A DNA stretch of 64,000 bases from JALZVT01 sp039029135 (GTDB taxonomy: Bacteria > Pseudomonadota > Gammaproteobacteria > Pseudomonadales > Azotimanducaceae). The notes under the pieces were generated by a model, which worked only from the letters and a program-made list of their open reading frames with translations, did no database searches and was not told the DNA's origin. The stretch lies in the NCBI GenBank assembly GCA_039029135.1, contig JBCCGT010000002.1:186001-250000 (forward strand), written 5' to 3'. Below, piece by piece: positions 45,147-53,494 of the stretch. A program made the position numbers and the translations under genes. Numbering within the stretch: position 1 is the first letter of the stretch; each line of letters begins with the position of its first letter.

Positions 45147-46061
45147 ATGACAAAGAAAATTAGGCTCTCACTATCCGCCATGTTGTTCGCCTGCTTCTCG
45201 GTCCAGGTCACCGCTCAAATCCCTTTCGGTGCGTGCGCGACGGCTGGGCCCACCCAAAGCGGTCGATCATTCTTGCTCAATCAGCGGATTGGGCCGGTGA
45301 ACGGCAACTGCCTGGTAATAGATGCCAACAACGTAACGATCGACCTAAACGGATTTGGGATCCGCGGAACGGGCGCGGGAACCGGTATCAGGGTTCAGCC
45401 TGGCCGCACCGGCGTAGTGATCAAAAACGGCACGATAACGAATTTCGACAGAGGAATATTCGGCCAGCAAGCGAGTGTTCGAGTCACAAACGTCAGTGTA
45501 AATAGCACCGGTACAAACACAATCGACAATGGCATCGAACTTGGATTTGGGAGTCAGGTTATCAACAGTCGCGTCACAGGAGGCGGCAGCGGAATCCTCG
45601 TTGCCGGTAACGCATTGATCGCTTCCAACGTGGTTCGCCGTTCTGGAAATGGCATCGTTTGCGGCGGATCAAGCACCGCACCCGTTGGAGGTTGCTTTGT
45701 AAGGGACAATCAAACGGAAGGCGCCGATACCGATGGGATACTCGTATTCGGCGCCGGCGGCGTAATTCGCGGAAATACGGTGGTTGGGAGCGGGGATGAG
45801 GGTATCGCCATTCTTGGATTCGGCAACCTAGTACAAGGAAATTCAGTGCAACAGAGTGGTTCCATCGGCCTGTTTGCGAACATCGGATCGAATGTCAGAG
45901 ATAATGTGGTAATTGCCTCCGGTGACGAAGGCATGATCATCGAGTGTCCGTCTCTGGTAGAAAGCAATGCAGTGAATGATAGCGGGGTTACCGCGCCGGG
46001 CACCCCGAATCTGCGGCTTAACGGCGCTGGTTGCCTTAGACCAAACAACCTCGCTCCCTGA
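45147..46061 (+). CDS. right-handed parallel beta-helix secreted protein A
   Basis: This 304-residue protein has a signal peptide (MTKKIRLSLSAMLFACFSVQVTAQ), then repeated 20-25-residue turns of the NosD/pectate-lyase type: VTIDLNGFGIRGTG, VIKNGTITNFDRGIF, GIELGFGSQVINSRV, GILVAGNALIASNVV, GIVCGG, GILVFGAGGVIRGNTVV, GIAILGFGNLVQGNSV. Four cysteines are present. The C-terminal ECPSLVESNAV...NGAGCLRPNNL matches the paralog at 46125. Function unknown; such proteins often bind or cut polysaccharides, but I see no catalytic set. Confidence 0.82.
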   Translation: MTKKIRLSLSAMLFACFSVQVTAQIPFGACATAGPTQSGRSFLLNQRIGPVNGNCLVIDANNVTIDLNGFGIRGTGAGTGIRVQPGRTGVVIKNGTITNFDRGIFGQQASVRVTNVSVNSTGTNTIDNGIELGFGSQVINSRVTGGGSGILVAGNALIASNVVRRSGNGIVCGGSSTAPVGGCFVRDNQTEGADTDGILVFGAGGVIRGNTVVGSGDEGIAILGFGNLVQGNSVQQSGSIGLFANIGSNVRDNVVIASGDEGMIIECPSLVESNAVNDSGVTAPGTPNLRLNGAGCLRPNNLAP

Positions 46062-46077
46062 CGTCGGAATAACCCAG

Positions 46078-46111
46078 CAGCCCAGCCGATTAGGCATTTC
46101 CAGCTGGGCTG
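46078..46111. terminator. hairpin between convergent beta-helix genes
   Basis: A perfect 9-bp inverted repeat (CAGCCCAGC / GCTGGGCTG) with a 16-base loop lies between the two convergent stops. A shared terminator is likely. Confidence 0.5.
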
Positions 46112-46124
46112 ATACAACCGGCGG

Positions 46125-47066
46125 TCACTGCACCAGGTTATCAGATGTGAGGCATCCCACTCCGTCGTACTGCAGATTGGTGCCGCCGTTTGCTGTCGCA
46201 TGATTATCCGTAACCAACGACGGGCATTTGACAAGAGCGCCACGCCCGGAATTGTCGAAAAATAGATTGCCGATAACGGTCTGTGACCCTCTCGAAGTGG
46301 ACAACCCGCCCCCGTTTGCAACCAGCCTATTGTTGCGGACGAGATTGCCGCTGTGAATCACGAGGATGCCGGTAGGACTGCCGGACACATAGTTACCCAC
46401 GATATCGTGGCTGCCGCCGATCGTACGGATGCCGCCTATGCCACTATCATCGATACTGTTGTTCTCTATCGTGCAACTGCCGGGCCCCGAGTGATCGCCG
46501 CAGTAGATGCCGAGGGCCGAGTGAACGCGAATGGTGTTGCGCAGAATCTTAGCGTTCGCGCCTGCTGTGATTCCCGTGCCGTTGTTTTCTATCAGACTAT
46601 CAACCACGCGGCTTGATGTGCCCAGCCAGAGTGCTATGGAAGTGTGGTGTCGCGCGGTCAAGCCGACTATGGAGACGCTTGCGCTTTGGGCATTGACGGC
46701 GTGGTTAAAGCGTTCAATGGCGCCATTCATTAGCTTCACGCCTGTCACGGTAGGCCGCACATAGATACCGGCTCCAGCGCCGCTGCCAACAATCTTATAG
46801 CCATTCAAGTCGAAGGTGACATCGTCGTCCCAGACTTTGATGCAGTTGCTCCCGCCCAAGGCGCTGAGATTGCCCGTTAGCACATAGTTGCCGGCGGTCC
46901 CCAGTGTCTGGCAACTGGTCACCGGGATCTGCGCCTGGGCCGTTGAACAACACAACATGCCGACAAATGACAAAACGACGCACGCCTGCTTCCGCGGTTG
47001 AATGGGCGCCATAGACTGCCCCTGGCGACGAGCCAACCAGTTGATTGTTGTGGTTCTCTTCCTCAT
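46125..47066 (-). CDS. right-handed parallel beta-helix secreted protein B
   Basis: This protein of up to 313 residues has a signal peptide ending CCSTAQA, then beta-helix turns parallel to protein A (VTFDLNGYKIVGSGAGAGIYV, GITAGANAKILRNTI, GIYCGD, GGIRTIGGSHDIVGNYV, GILVIHSGNLVRNN). The end KCPSLVTDNHATANGGTNLQ...VGCLTSDNL is the same closing cap. The start may be 47066 or, more in keeping with a signal peptide, 47012 (MAPIQPRKQ). It is convergent with protein A; both probably arose by duplication with inversion. Confidence 0.82.
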   Translation of the reverse strand: MRKRTTTINWLARRQGQSMAPIQPRKQACVVLSFVGMLCCSTAQAQIPVTSCQTLGTAGNYVLTGNLSALGGSNCIKVWDDDVTFDLNGYKIVGSGAGAGIYVRPTVTGVKLMNGAIERFNHAVNAQSASVSIVGLTARHHTSIALWLGTSSRVVDSLIENNGTGITAGANAKILRNTIRVHSALGIYCGDHSGPGSCTIENNSIDDSGIGGIRTIGGSHDIVGNYVSGSPTGILVIHSGNLVRNNRLVANGGGLSTSRGSQTVIGNLFFDNSGRGALVKCPSLVTDNHATANGGTNLQYDGVGCLTSDNLVQ

Positions 47067-47142
47067 GCGATCTCCTACATTGACACGCCGATCGAGTCGT
47101 CGATTCGGCAGAGTAGGAGCTAAGCAGGCCGACTTGTTTACC

Positions 47143-47163
47143 GCATACCACGTCGAGAGTATG
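47143..47163. repeat. 21-bp motif with inverted ends, copy B
   Basis: It reads GCATACCACG then TCG then AGAGTATG, agreeing with copy A at 45040-45060. It lies about 80-150 bp upstream of protein B, depending on its start. Confidence 0.6.
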
Positions 47164-47325
47164 ACACCGACGTATCAGTTGTGATCGCATTCGCGTAGAG
47201 GTCCCACCATAAGCCGAACCACTGGCAATGCGACTTCTGGCGCCCGCGCGAGGGGGGCGGCAAGCTGGCCATCCGCTGCGGTCGATTAAAGTCCTGCGAC
47301 GACAAAGCGCGAAATGCCGCGCCGT

Positions 47326-48732
47326 TTAGCTCGCCGACGCCTCCAGCAACCGCTGCAGGTTGGCAGCGGCCGGTATCGCCGCGTCGCGCATGCGCTGCAC
47401 CAGTGCCGCGTTCTCGGCAATCGACAGGTCGGCATCGCGTATGACCGCGCCGAAGCCGTCCAGCCGACAGTTGGTCACGAATTCGCTAAGCGCAGGCTCC
47501 TGTGACCAGATCGCCTGATTCATCATATTGCCCAGCGTGGTACGCAGCCAGCCGAGTCGATCATCCGGCGGCGGGACCGGCTGGCTGAGGCTGTTGCGCT
47601 TGTCGTCGTCGTCGTAGTTGGCTTCCAGGAAGGCGATCACGGCGGCGCTAAGACAGGGATTCGGCATGCGCACCGGCATGATAGTGATGCGCTCCGGCGC
47701 GAACGCCGGCCCGGTCGGCATCGCCTTGAAGTCCACGGCGGACGCCGTGCAGTCGATGTACAGCGTCTCGGGCGGCAGGTCGACACGCGAGCGATCAGCG
47801 AGCGCCACGCCGGCAGCGTCGATCGTCGTGACGCGCTGGCCGCGCACGACGTGCTCGATGCGCCGCAGCTGCTCGACCTCACCGGTGGAGATCACGGCGA
47901 AGTGAAACATCTCCGGCGGCACGCTGCGGTCGATGCGCAGCAGAAAATCACAAGCCTCCAGGCGCTCGAACAGATCATCGACTGACGTTGCCGCCGCGGC
48001 GGCTTCGAGCTGTGCGGCGAAGCCGCCGATCGACTGCTCGAAAAACTCGACGCTGGCCTGGGTCACCGCACGATTCATGAGCCAGGAGCCGCGCGGACAG
48101 ATCCAGCTGATCTGTTCGGGCCGCGCACCGCTATCCAGCAGCCAGACCCCCGTATCCATCGCGGTCTTGCCAGCGCCAACGATGCAGTAGTGCCGGTGCT
48201 CGCCCGCCGCGAGCGGCAGCGCGTTCGGCGCCACGCAGCGGACGTCGGCTGCGACCTCGAAGGCGCGTTCGTGGCGCGACGGTACCGAGGTCTTGAAGTA
48301 GGTGCTGTCGACCACGCGTCGGCGCACGCGCACGTCCCGAACCTCGCCGGACACCAGGCTTTCAAAGCGCCGGTCGCCTAGATAGCGGCACAGTGGAAAG
48401 TACTGCACGCGGCCGGAGGGCAGAAATCGCTGCCGCATGACCTGCTCGAAATAGCTGAGCACTTCGGCGCCGCTTGCGAGCTCGAAGTAGCCCGCGTTGC
48501 TGCCGCTCTTGTCGACATGCATCGAGCCCAGCGGCGTCGACGCCACCCCATAAAAGTGCGACGGCTGATGCAGTCGCACGAACGGATAGGCATCGTTCCA
48601 GTGGCCGCCCGGCTGATGGTGGTCGTCGACCATCAGCACCGTGGCGTCGCTTTCGTCGAGCAGCGTGTCGACGAAGGCCATGCCCACGGCCCCGGCACCA
48701 ATGATCAGGTAATCGCATTCGAGCGCGGCCAT
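47326..48732 (-). CDS. FAD/NAD(P)-binding oxidoreductase (monooxygenase-like)
   Basis: This 468-residue protein has the N-terminal FAD motif YLIIGAGAVGMAFVDTLL, GGHWNDAYPFVRLHQPS typical of flavin-containing monooxygenase/ornithine-N-hydroxylase-like proteins, and a second dinucleotide motif HYCIVGAGKTAMDTGVWLL. AAGGAG lies 5 bases before the ATG on the minus strand. It lies downstream of the DUF6152 gene under the Fur box at 49837. Siderophore N-hydroxylation would be attractive, but the substrate motifs are not established; a general FAD oxidoreductase is the safe call. Confidence 0.78.
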   Translation of the reverse strand: MAALECDYLIIGAGAVGMAFVDTLLDESDATVLMVDDHHQPGGHWNDAYPFVRLHQPSHFYGVASTPLGSMHVDKSGSNAGYFELASGAEVLSYFEQVMRQRFLPSGRVQYFPLCRYLGDRRFESLVSGEVRDVRVRRRVVDSTYFKTSVPSRHERAFEVAADVRCVAPNALPLAAGEHRHYCIVGAGKTAMDTGVWLLDSGARPEQISWICPRGSWLMNRAVTQASVEFFEQSIGGFAAQLEAAAAATSVDDLFERLEACDFLLRIDRSVPPEMFHFAVISTGEVEQLRRIEHVVRGQRVTTIDAAGVALADRSRVDLPPETLYIDCTASAVDFKAMPTGPAFAPERITIMPVRMPNPCLSAAVIAFLEANYDDDDKRNSLSQPVPPPDDRLGWLRTTLGNMMNQAIWSQEPALSEFVTNCRLDGFGAVIRDADLSIAENAALVQRMRDAAIPAAANLQRLLEASAS

Positions 48733-48767
48733 CGTGACTCCTTGCGCGGCTATCGGCGGATGATCGG

Positions 48768-49811
48768 TCAGGGACGATGACCAAGATAGCGCTGGGCGCT
48801 CGCGAGATCGCAGCCGGTCGTGGTCAGGGTCAGGTCCTGTCGAGGTACGAGCGTCCAGTCGCCGCGCAGCGGCTGCGCCAGATAGTCCGGGTCGCTCAGC
48901 TCGAAGCTATAGTGCAGGCTCTTGCCGTCGGCCGCGAGTGCGAAGCGCTCCCACAGGCGGCGGTTCGGGCCCGACGTCAGACCCCAGCCGTTGCCCACCC
49001 GGTGTTCGGCGAAGTTTGTGGTGACCGCCTCAAGAACGTTGTCCGTCAGCCGGCCGGTCGCGGCGCCGTGCAACCCTGCCGGTGCCGCAGGCGCGTCGTC
49101 GCGGAGCCAGATGATGCGCTCTTCGCCGTCATATTCGCTGACGATGCGGACGCGGTCGGCCTCGATGTGCACCCGCTTCAGATCCGCCAAAATCATCGAA
49201 AACGGGGCAATGAACGGCACGCAGTCCAGCCCCGGAAATTCCGTCTTGTCGTCGAACCCTTCGCGTACGTCCCTGCCTTTCGCCGTGAGCTGCAGCGGCG
49301 CCGGAAAGAAGCTCGCCACGGACTGCTCCGAATCCAGCAGCGTCCACCAGACACCGTCGAGGCTGCTGGCCGTCTGTTCGGGATCCCGCTGGGCAGCGGC
49401 GCTGATGATGCGGGTCGACGTGGCCTCGGCGCCGGCGGCCGCCCTGACCAGCAGCATGGCCGGCTCGCCGCGCACGCTCGGATGGCCGGTCAGTGCGAGC
49501 CGCGAGCCGATCGCGAAGCGGTCTTTCGTCCAGCCGCTGCGGCTGAGTGTGCCGACCCCACCCGCCTGAACTTCCCAGCGCACGGGACGACCCTCGGCAT
49601 CGGCCACGTTCACAAACAGATAGACGTGAGGATTGGTCCAGTTGACCTGGGTGACCGTCGCGTCGACGGTCAGCGTGCTTTTGAAGTCGTAGGTACCTGA
49701 GCTGTTGTGATGGGCCGCCGCACCGGCGGCGGCGACGATGCCCACCAGCGCCAAAAGGACACTCGCGCGGCTGTAGCAGCGGCCCGGCTCGTCAGCCCAT
49801 CGCATCCGCAT
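48768..49811 (-). CDS. DUF6152-containing secreted protein
   Basis: This 347-residue protein has a hydrophobic leader (LLALVGIVAAAGAAA) and then the DUF6152 core AHHNSSGTYDFKSTLTVDATV, TNPHVYLFVNV, WEVQAGGVGTLSRSGWTKD. The remaining half has no recognised family. The start is 49811 or 49805. DUF6152 proteins are periplasmic with conserved His at the mature N terminus, suggestive of metal binding. It is the first gene of a Fur-controlled unit with the FAD protein downstream. Confidence 0.75.
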   Translation of the reverse strand: MRMRWADEPGRCYSRASVLLALVGIVAAAGAAAHHNSSGTYDFKSTLTVDATVTQVNWTNPHVYLFVNVADAEGRPVRWEVQAGGVGTLSRSGWTKDRFAIGSRLALTGHPSVRGEPAMLLVRAAAGAEATSTRIISAAAQRDPEQTASSLDGVWWTLLDSEQSVASFFPAPLQLTAKGRDVREGFDDKTEFPGLDCVPFIAPFSMILADLKRVHIEADRVRIVSEYDGEERIIWLRDDAPAAPAGLHGAATGRLTDNVLEAVTTNFAEHRVGNGWGLTSGPNRRLWERFALAADGKSLHYSFELSDPDYLAQPLRGDWTLVPRQDLTLTTTGCDLASAQRYLGHRP

Positions 49812-49836
49812 GGGCTTCCCGCGTCGATTCGTATAT

Positions 49837-49855
49837 AGTAATGATTCTCATTTGC
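49837..49855. promoter_or_regulatory. Fur box between DUF6152 and fpr
   Basis: The core AATGATTCTCATT agrees with the Fur consensus except for its centre. It lies between divergent starts at 49811 and 49879. Confidence 0.8.
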
Positions 49856-49878
49856 ATTTGAAGACTTTACATCAATCG

Positions 49879-50655
49879 ATGGGCGCAGTACAGACGCAAC
49901 GCATCCTTCAGGTCCACCACTGGAACAACGAGCTGTTCAGCTTCCGCACGACGCGTGAGCAGGCGTTTCGCTTTGAGAACGGCCACTTCGTCATGATCGG
50001 ACTGGAGGTCGAGGGTAAGCCCTGCCTGCGCGCCTACAGCATCGCCAGCCCGAACTGGGACGACGAGCTGGAGTTCTTCAGTATCAAGGTGCCGGACGGC
50101 ACCCTGACCTCGCGCCTGCGGCATCTCGCGCCGGGCGACTCCGTGCTGATCGGGACCAAACCGGTGGGCACCCTGGTGCTGCAGGATCTGCGGCCGGGCA
50201 GGCGCCTGTTCCTGTTCTGCTCTGGCACCGGGCTTGCGCCCTTTCTGTCCATCATTCGCGATCTCGAGGTTTACGAACACTTCGAGCAGGTCATCCTGGT
50301 GCACAGCGTGCGCCGGGTCGCGGACCTGGCGTACCGCAGCTACATCGAGACCGAGCTGCCGCAGCACGAGTACCTCGGCGCGCAGATCGCCGCACAGCTC
50401 CGGTATCAGCCGGTTGTGACGCGCGAGGCCTTCGAGGTTCAGGCGCGCATACCCGAACAGATCACCAGCGGCCAGTTGACCGAGCATCTGGGGATCGAGC
50501 CTCTGGACCCGGCGTCGGATCGGGCGATGATCTGCGGCAGTACAGCGATGCTGCGGGACACTCGCATCGCGCTCGAGTCATGCGGCTTCCTGGGCTCGGC
50601 ATCGCAGGGCGAGCCAGGCGATTTCGTGATCGAGCGAGCGTTCGTGGAGCGCTGA
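49879..50655 (+). CDS. fpr: ferredoxin/flavodoxin-NADP(+) reductase
   Basis: This 258-residue FNR has the FAD site RAYSIASPNW and VKVPDGTLTSRL-like loop, the NADP site FCSGTGLAPFLSIIRD, and the C terminus FVIERAFVER typical of gammaproteobacterial Fpr. Length matches the family. ATG at 49879 is preferred over an in-frame ATG at 49810 that lies beyond the Fur box. It is the first gene of a Fur-controlled run. It may supply electrons to SIP, haem oxygenase or other iron-release enzymes. Confidence 0.92.
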   Translation: MGAVQTQRILQVHHWNNELFSFRTTREQAFRFENGHFVMIGLEVEGKPCLRAYSIASPNWDDELEFFSIKVPDGTLTSRLRHLAPGDSVLIGTKPVGTLVLQDLRPGRRLFLFCSGTGLAPFLSIIRDLEVYEHFEQVILVHSVRRVADLAYRSYIETELPQHEYLGAQIAAQLRYQPVVTREAFEVQARIPEQITSGQLTEHLGIEPLDPASDRAMICGSTAMLRDTRIALESCGFLGSASQGEPGDFVIERAFVER

Positions 50656-50804
50656 AACCGGGCCGCCGTAGAGGTCCATTTGAGGGTGGGGTAGACTGTC
50701 GATGAGACGATTCTGGACACCCGGCACCACAGCGTCGCCACCTTGCCAAGGCGAGGACCTGACGCCGAACAACGCCGTACCGCCGAATACAGCAGTACCC
50801 CCCA

Positions 50805-51062
50805 ATGATGTCAGCCCTTAGCATCGCCCTGGTCGCCGTCGCGGCCGCCCTGACCCTCTACGCCATGCGCTACGGCCAAGACCGTCGTCGCGCGCCGCTG
50901 CTGGGGGCGGCCACTGCCCTTGTCATCCTGCCTGCCTTCGCTGACACGGGCTTCGGCGGTTTCTGGCCCAGCCTCTACACGCTGCTTACCGCCTACTTCC
51001 TGTTCTGCATACTCATGCCCTGGATCGAACTGGGCTGGCGGCGCCGCCAAGATGCTGGCTAG
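50805..51062 (+). CDS. small membrane protein, DUF3325-like
   Basis: This protein of about 85 residues has three helices (LSIALVAVAAALTLYAM, GAATALVILPAFADTG, LYTLLTAYFLFCILMPW) separated by the basic loop RYGQDRRRA. It matches the first half of the fused protein at 18158-18766. It overlaps the next gene by 11 bp. It is 150 bp after fpr on the same strand. Confidence 0.78.
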   Translation: MMSALSIALVAVAAALTLYAMRYGQDRRRAPLLGAATALVILPAFADTGFGGFWPSLYTLLTAYFLFCILMPWIELGWRRRQDAG

Positions 51063-51312
51063 GTCACTCGTTGCCTGCCTGCTGTCTTTCCCGGCCACCA
51101 TCGCGCTGGTCGGCCTGTTCCTGCTGGCGACTTCCGGGGCCCCCGCCCTGCGCCTGCCTTCGCTGCTGATGATCTTTCCGATCTGGGTCGGACTGGCGTC
51201 GGCGAGCTACCTGATTCCACATACGGGGAAAGCCGCCGCGCTGCTCACCGGCGTCTCGCTGGCCGGCTTCGCCGCGATCGCGCTGCTGCGCTATCTGGGG
51301 GTGAGTGCATGA
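51052..51312 (+). CDS. small membrane protein, DUF3649-like
   Basis: This protein of about 86 residues has three helices (LVACLLSFPATIALVGLFLLA, LLMIFPIWVGLASASYLI, LLTGVSLAGFAAIALL; shown as landmarks). It matches the second half of the fused protein at 18158-18766. It starts inside the previous gene and its stop overlaps the PepSY start (ATGA). Function unknown; probably a subunit of the PepSY complex. Confidence 0.78.
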   Translation: MLARSLVACLLSFPATIALVGLFLLATSGAPALRLPSLLMIFPIWVGLASASYLIPHTGKAAALLTGVSLAGFAAIALLRYLGVSA

Positions 51313-52916
51313 AAGCGAACGTGGTAAAGACCTTCCTCAACGTGCACACCTGGACCGGCCTGGGGGCCGGCATGGCGCTGTTCATCGCGTTCTACGCCGG
51401 CGCGATGACCGTGTTCTTCCACGAGCTAGAGGTCTGGGACAGCCACGCCGCAACGGTTGCCGAATCAGGCAGTCACGCCGACGCCCAGCGACTGATCGAC
51501 CGGGTGCTGCAGGAAGATCCCGCGGCCGCGGCCAGCCTGCGACTGTATCCGGCGCAGCCCGGACACCCGGAGAACGTCGCCCGCTGGTTCGAGCGAACCG
51601 AAGGCGGCACCTTCGAGCGCCACGATTATCGGCTCGAGGGCGACGGCCTGAACCGCGAGCAGGACAACGCGCACCTCGCGGGCTTTATCTATCGCCTGCA
51701 CTACACCGCCGGGTTGCCGTCGAGCTTCGGGCTGTATGTGCTGGGCATCGTCTGCCTCATCTACGGCATCGCGCTGGTGTCCGGGCTGCTCGTGTTCCTG
51801 CCCGGCCTGTTCAAGGATCTGTTCGCCCTGCGGCCGGGCAAGAACAACAAGCGCTTTTGGCTCGACACCCACAACATCGTCGGCGTGCTGTCTCTGCCAT
51901 GGCACATCATGTTCGCCTGGAGCAGCGCCGTGCTAGCCATAGGCGTGTTTTTCCTGGCGCCCTTTCAGTTCCTGGTGTTCGAAGACGACCTGCAGGCCCT
52001 GTTCGGCGCTGAGCTCGGCCTCGCCGCGCCGATGGAACCGGCCGGCCAGTCAGCGCCCTTGGTTCCGGTGGCGGAACTGCTGCGGATCGCCGATGCGGAA
52101 GCTCCCGGGATTGAGGCCACCCAGCTGCGCTACAGCCACGCGGGCGACGCCAACGCGACGGTCACGATCTACGGGGACGTGCCGGTCGAGACGCTGGACA
52201 CCTCCGCCGCGGTGACGCTCAGCGCAACCACCGGCGCGGTGCTCAACGTCAGCCATCCGGAGCGGGCCAGCGCCGGCGCGACCTTCTACAACGGCCTGAT
52301 CGCACTGCATTTCGTCAGCTTCGGCGGCTTTGCCGCCAAGTGGCTGTATTTCGTGCTGGGTCTGGCTGGGGCGTACCTGTTCTATTCCGGCAATCTGCTG
52401 TGGGTCGAGACCCGGCGTCGACGCCGGCAGCCCGAGCAGCCCGGCAATACCCTGTTTCTGGCAAGACTGAACACGGGCGTCTGCGTCGGCTGCATGGCGG
52501 GCATATCCGCGGCGTTCCTGGCCAGCCGCGCGCTCGCCGACTTCGCGGACCGCGCGGACTATACGGAGCTCGCCTACTTCGGCGTGTTCCTCGGCGCCCT
52601 CGGCTGGAGTTTCCTGCGCTCGGTTCCCAACGGCGCGCGCGACCTGCTGTATCTGTGCGCCGGCCTGACCGCGCTGATCCCCGCGTTCGATGCGATCTTT
52701 GTCGACATGCCGATCTGGCGCAGCCTGCTACAGGCTCGCTGGGAGCTGTTCGTCGTCGACGCCCTGGCCATCGCTGCCGCCGTCGCGTTCTGGCGGATGG
52801 CCGTTGCGGTCGAGCGGCGCGCCCGCAGTGGTGAGACCAACAGCGTCTGGGCACAGCCGCAGGTCGGATCGCCGACCACGGCGCCAAGCGCCGGCGCCTC
52901 GCTACAAAATCCCTGA
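51309..52916 (+). CDS. PepSY-TM iron-uptake membrane protein, second copy
   Basis: This 535-residue inner-membrane protein has PepSY-TM layout: TM1 FLNVHTWTGLGAGMALFIAF, a periplasmic domain, RLHYTAGLPSSFGLYVLGIV, then DTHNIVGVLSLPWHIMFAW with candidate haem-ligand histidines, a second periplasmic domain and C-terminal helices. The family includes PiuB/FoxB ferric-siderophore reductases. It is third in a tightly overlapping unit with the two small membrane proteins and is paralogous to the gene at 18766-20214. Confidence 0.85.
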   Translation: MKANVVKTFLNVHTWTGLGAGMALFIAFYAGAMTVFFHELEVWDSHAATVAESGSHADAQRLIDRVLQEDPAAAASLRLYPAQPGHPENVARWFERTEGGTFERHDYRLEGDGLNREQDNAHLAGFIYRLHYTAGLPSSFGLYVLGIVCLIYGIALVSGLLVFLPGLFKDLFALRPGKNNKRFWLDTHNIVGVLSLPWHIMFAWSSAVLAIGVFFLAPFQFLVFEDDLQALFGAELGLAAPMEPAGQSAPLVPVAELLRIADAEAPGIEATQLRYSHAGDANATVTIYGDVPVETLDTSAAVTLSATTGAVLNVSHPERASAGATFYNGLIALHFVSFGGFAAKWLYFVLGLAGAYLFYSGNLLWVETRRRRRQPEQPGNTLFLARLNTGVCVGCMAGISAAFLASRALADFADRADYTELAYFGVFLGALGWSFLRSVPNGARDLLYLCAGLTALIPAFDAIFVDMPIWRSLLQARWELFVVDALAIAAAVAFWRMAVAVERRARSGETNSVWAQPQVGSPTTAPSAGASLQNP

Positions 52917-52923
52917 GTCCAGT

Positions 52924-52938
52924 CGCCGGTAACCGGCG
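52924..52938. terminator. compact inverted repeat after PepSY gene
   Basis: CGCCGGT and ACCGGCG flank a single A, forming a 15-bp perfect palindrome between the convergent PepSY and Tat-protein genes. It may form a short terminator hairpin. Confidence 0.4.
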
Positions 52939-52944
52939 GACCGC

Positions 52945-53433
52945 CTACGCGGGCGTCGGGTAGTGCAGCATCACGCGCTCGCCGCTGGCGAGCCCGTCGC
53001 GAAAGCGCGGTCCCCAGGTGCTCCACTCTGCGCTGTACTTGCGCCCCATGCGCGCCAACACCGGAGCGAAGGCGGCGGGATCCCGAACCCGCCGCGCACG
53101 CAGGGTAAGCGCGGGCAGTTCTTTATAGCGGCCGCTGGAACGTCGCCACGGCCCGACGTCACCTACCCAGATGCGCGCGCTCTGCCAACCCCTGTCGATC
53201 GCCGTCGCGCGCCACGCATCGCCCTGGGTCACGACGTACAGCCCGTCTTGCATGGCCTGAAACCAGACCTCCGCCTGACAGCTGCTCAGGCGCCCGGTTT
53301 GCGAGACCGGGGAGAGATAGATCAGCGGGCTGGTGAAATCGGCGTGGTGGGCGTAGCTCGGTCGCGCCACCAAGCCGGCGGTCGCCGCCACGGCCAGCAC
53401 ACGAGTCCGGTCCAGAAACTCTCTTCTTCGCAT
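52945..53433 (-). CDS. Tat-exported small protein (split-barrel-like)
   Basis: This 162-residue protein has a twin-arginine leader (MRRREFLDRTRVLAVAATAGL, ending PSYA) and a mature part with TGRLSSCQAEVWFQAMQDGLYVVTQ and ARIWVGDVGPWRR, reminiscent of FMN/F420 split-barrel proteins, though I would not name a family. It follows the rhodanese gene by 61 bp on the same strand. Tat export suits a folded, cofactor-loaded protein. A longer frame to 53775 crosses the rhodanese gene and is not real. Confidence 0.7.
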   Translation of the reverse strand: MRRREFLDRTRVLAVAATAGLVARPSYAHHADFTSPLIYLSPVSQTGRLSSCQAEVWFQAMQDGLYVVTQGDAWRATAIDRGWQSARIWVGDVGPWRRSSGRYKELPALTLRARRVRDPAAFAPVLARMGRKYSAEWSTWGPRFRDGLASGERVMLHYPTPA

Positions 53434-53494
53434 GGTTCGGTCCCTACGCTGTCGGATGTCGGGTGATGAATGTCGTTCGGCGAACGAGGCCGCA

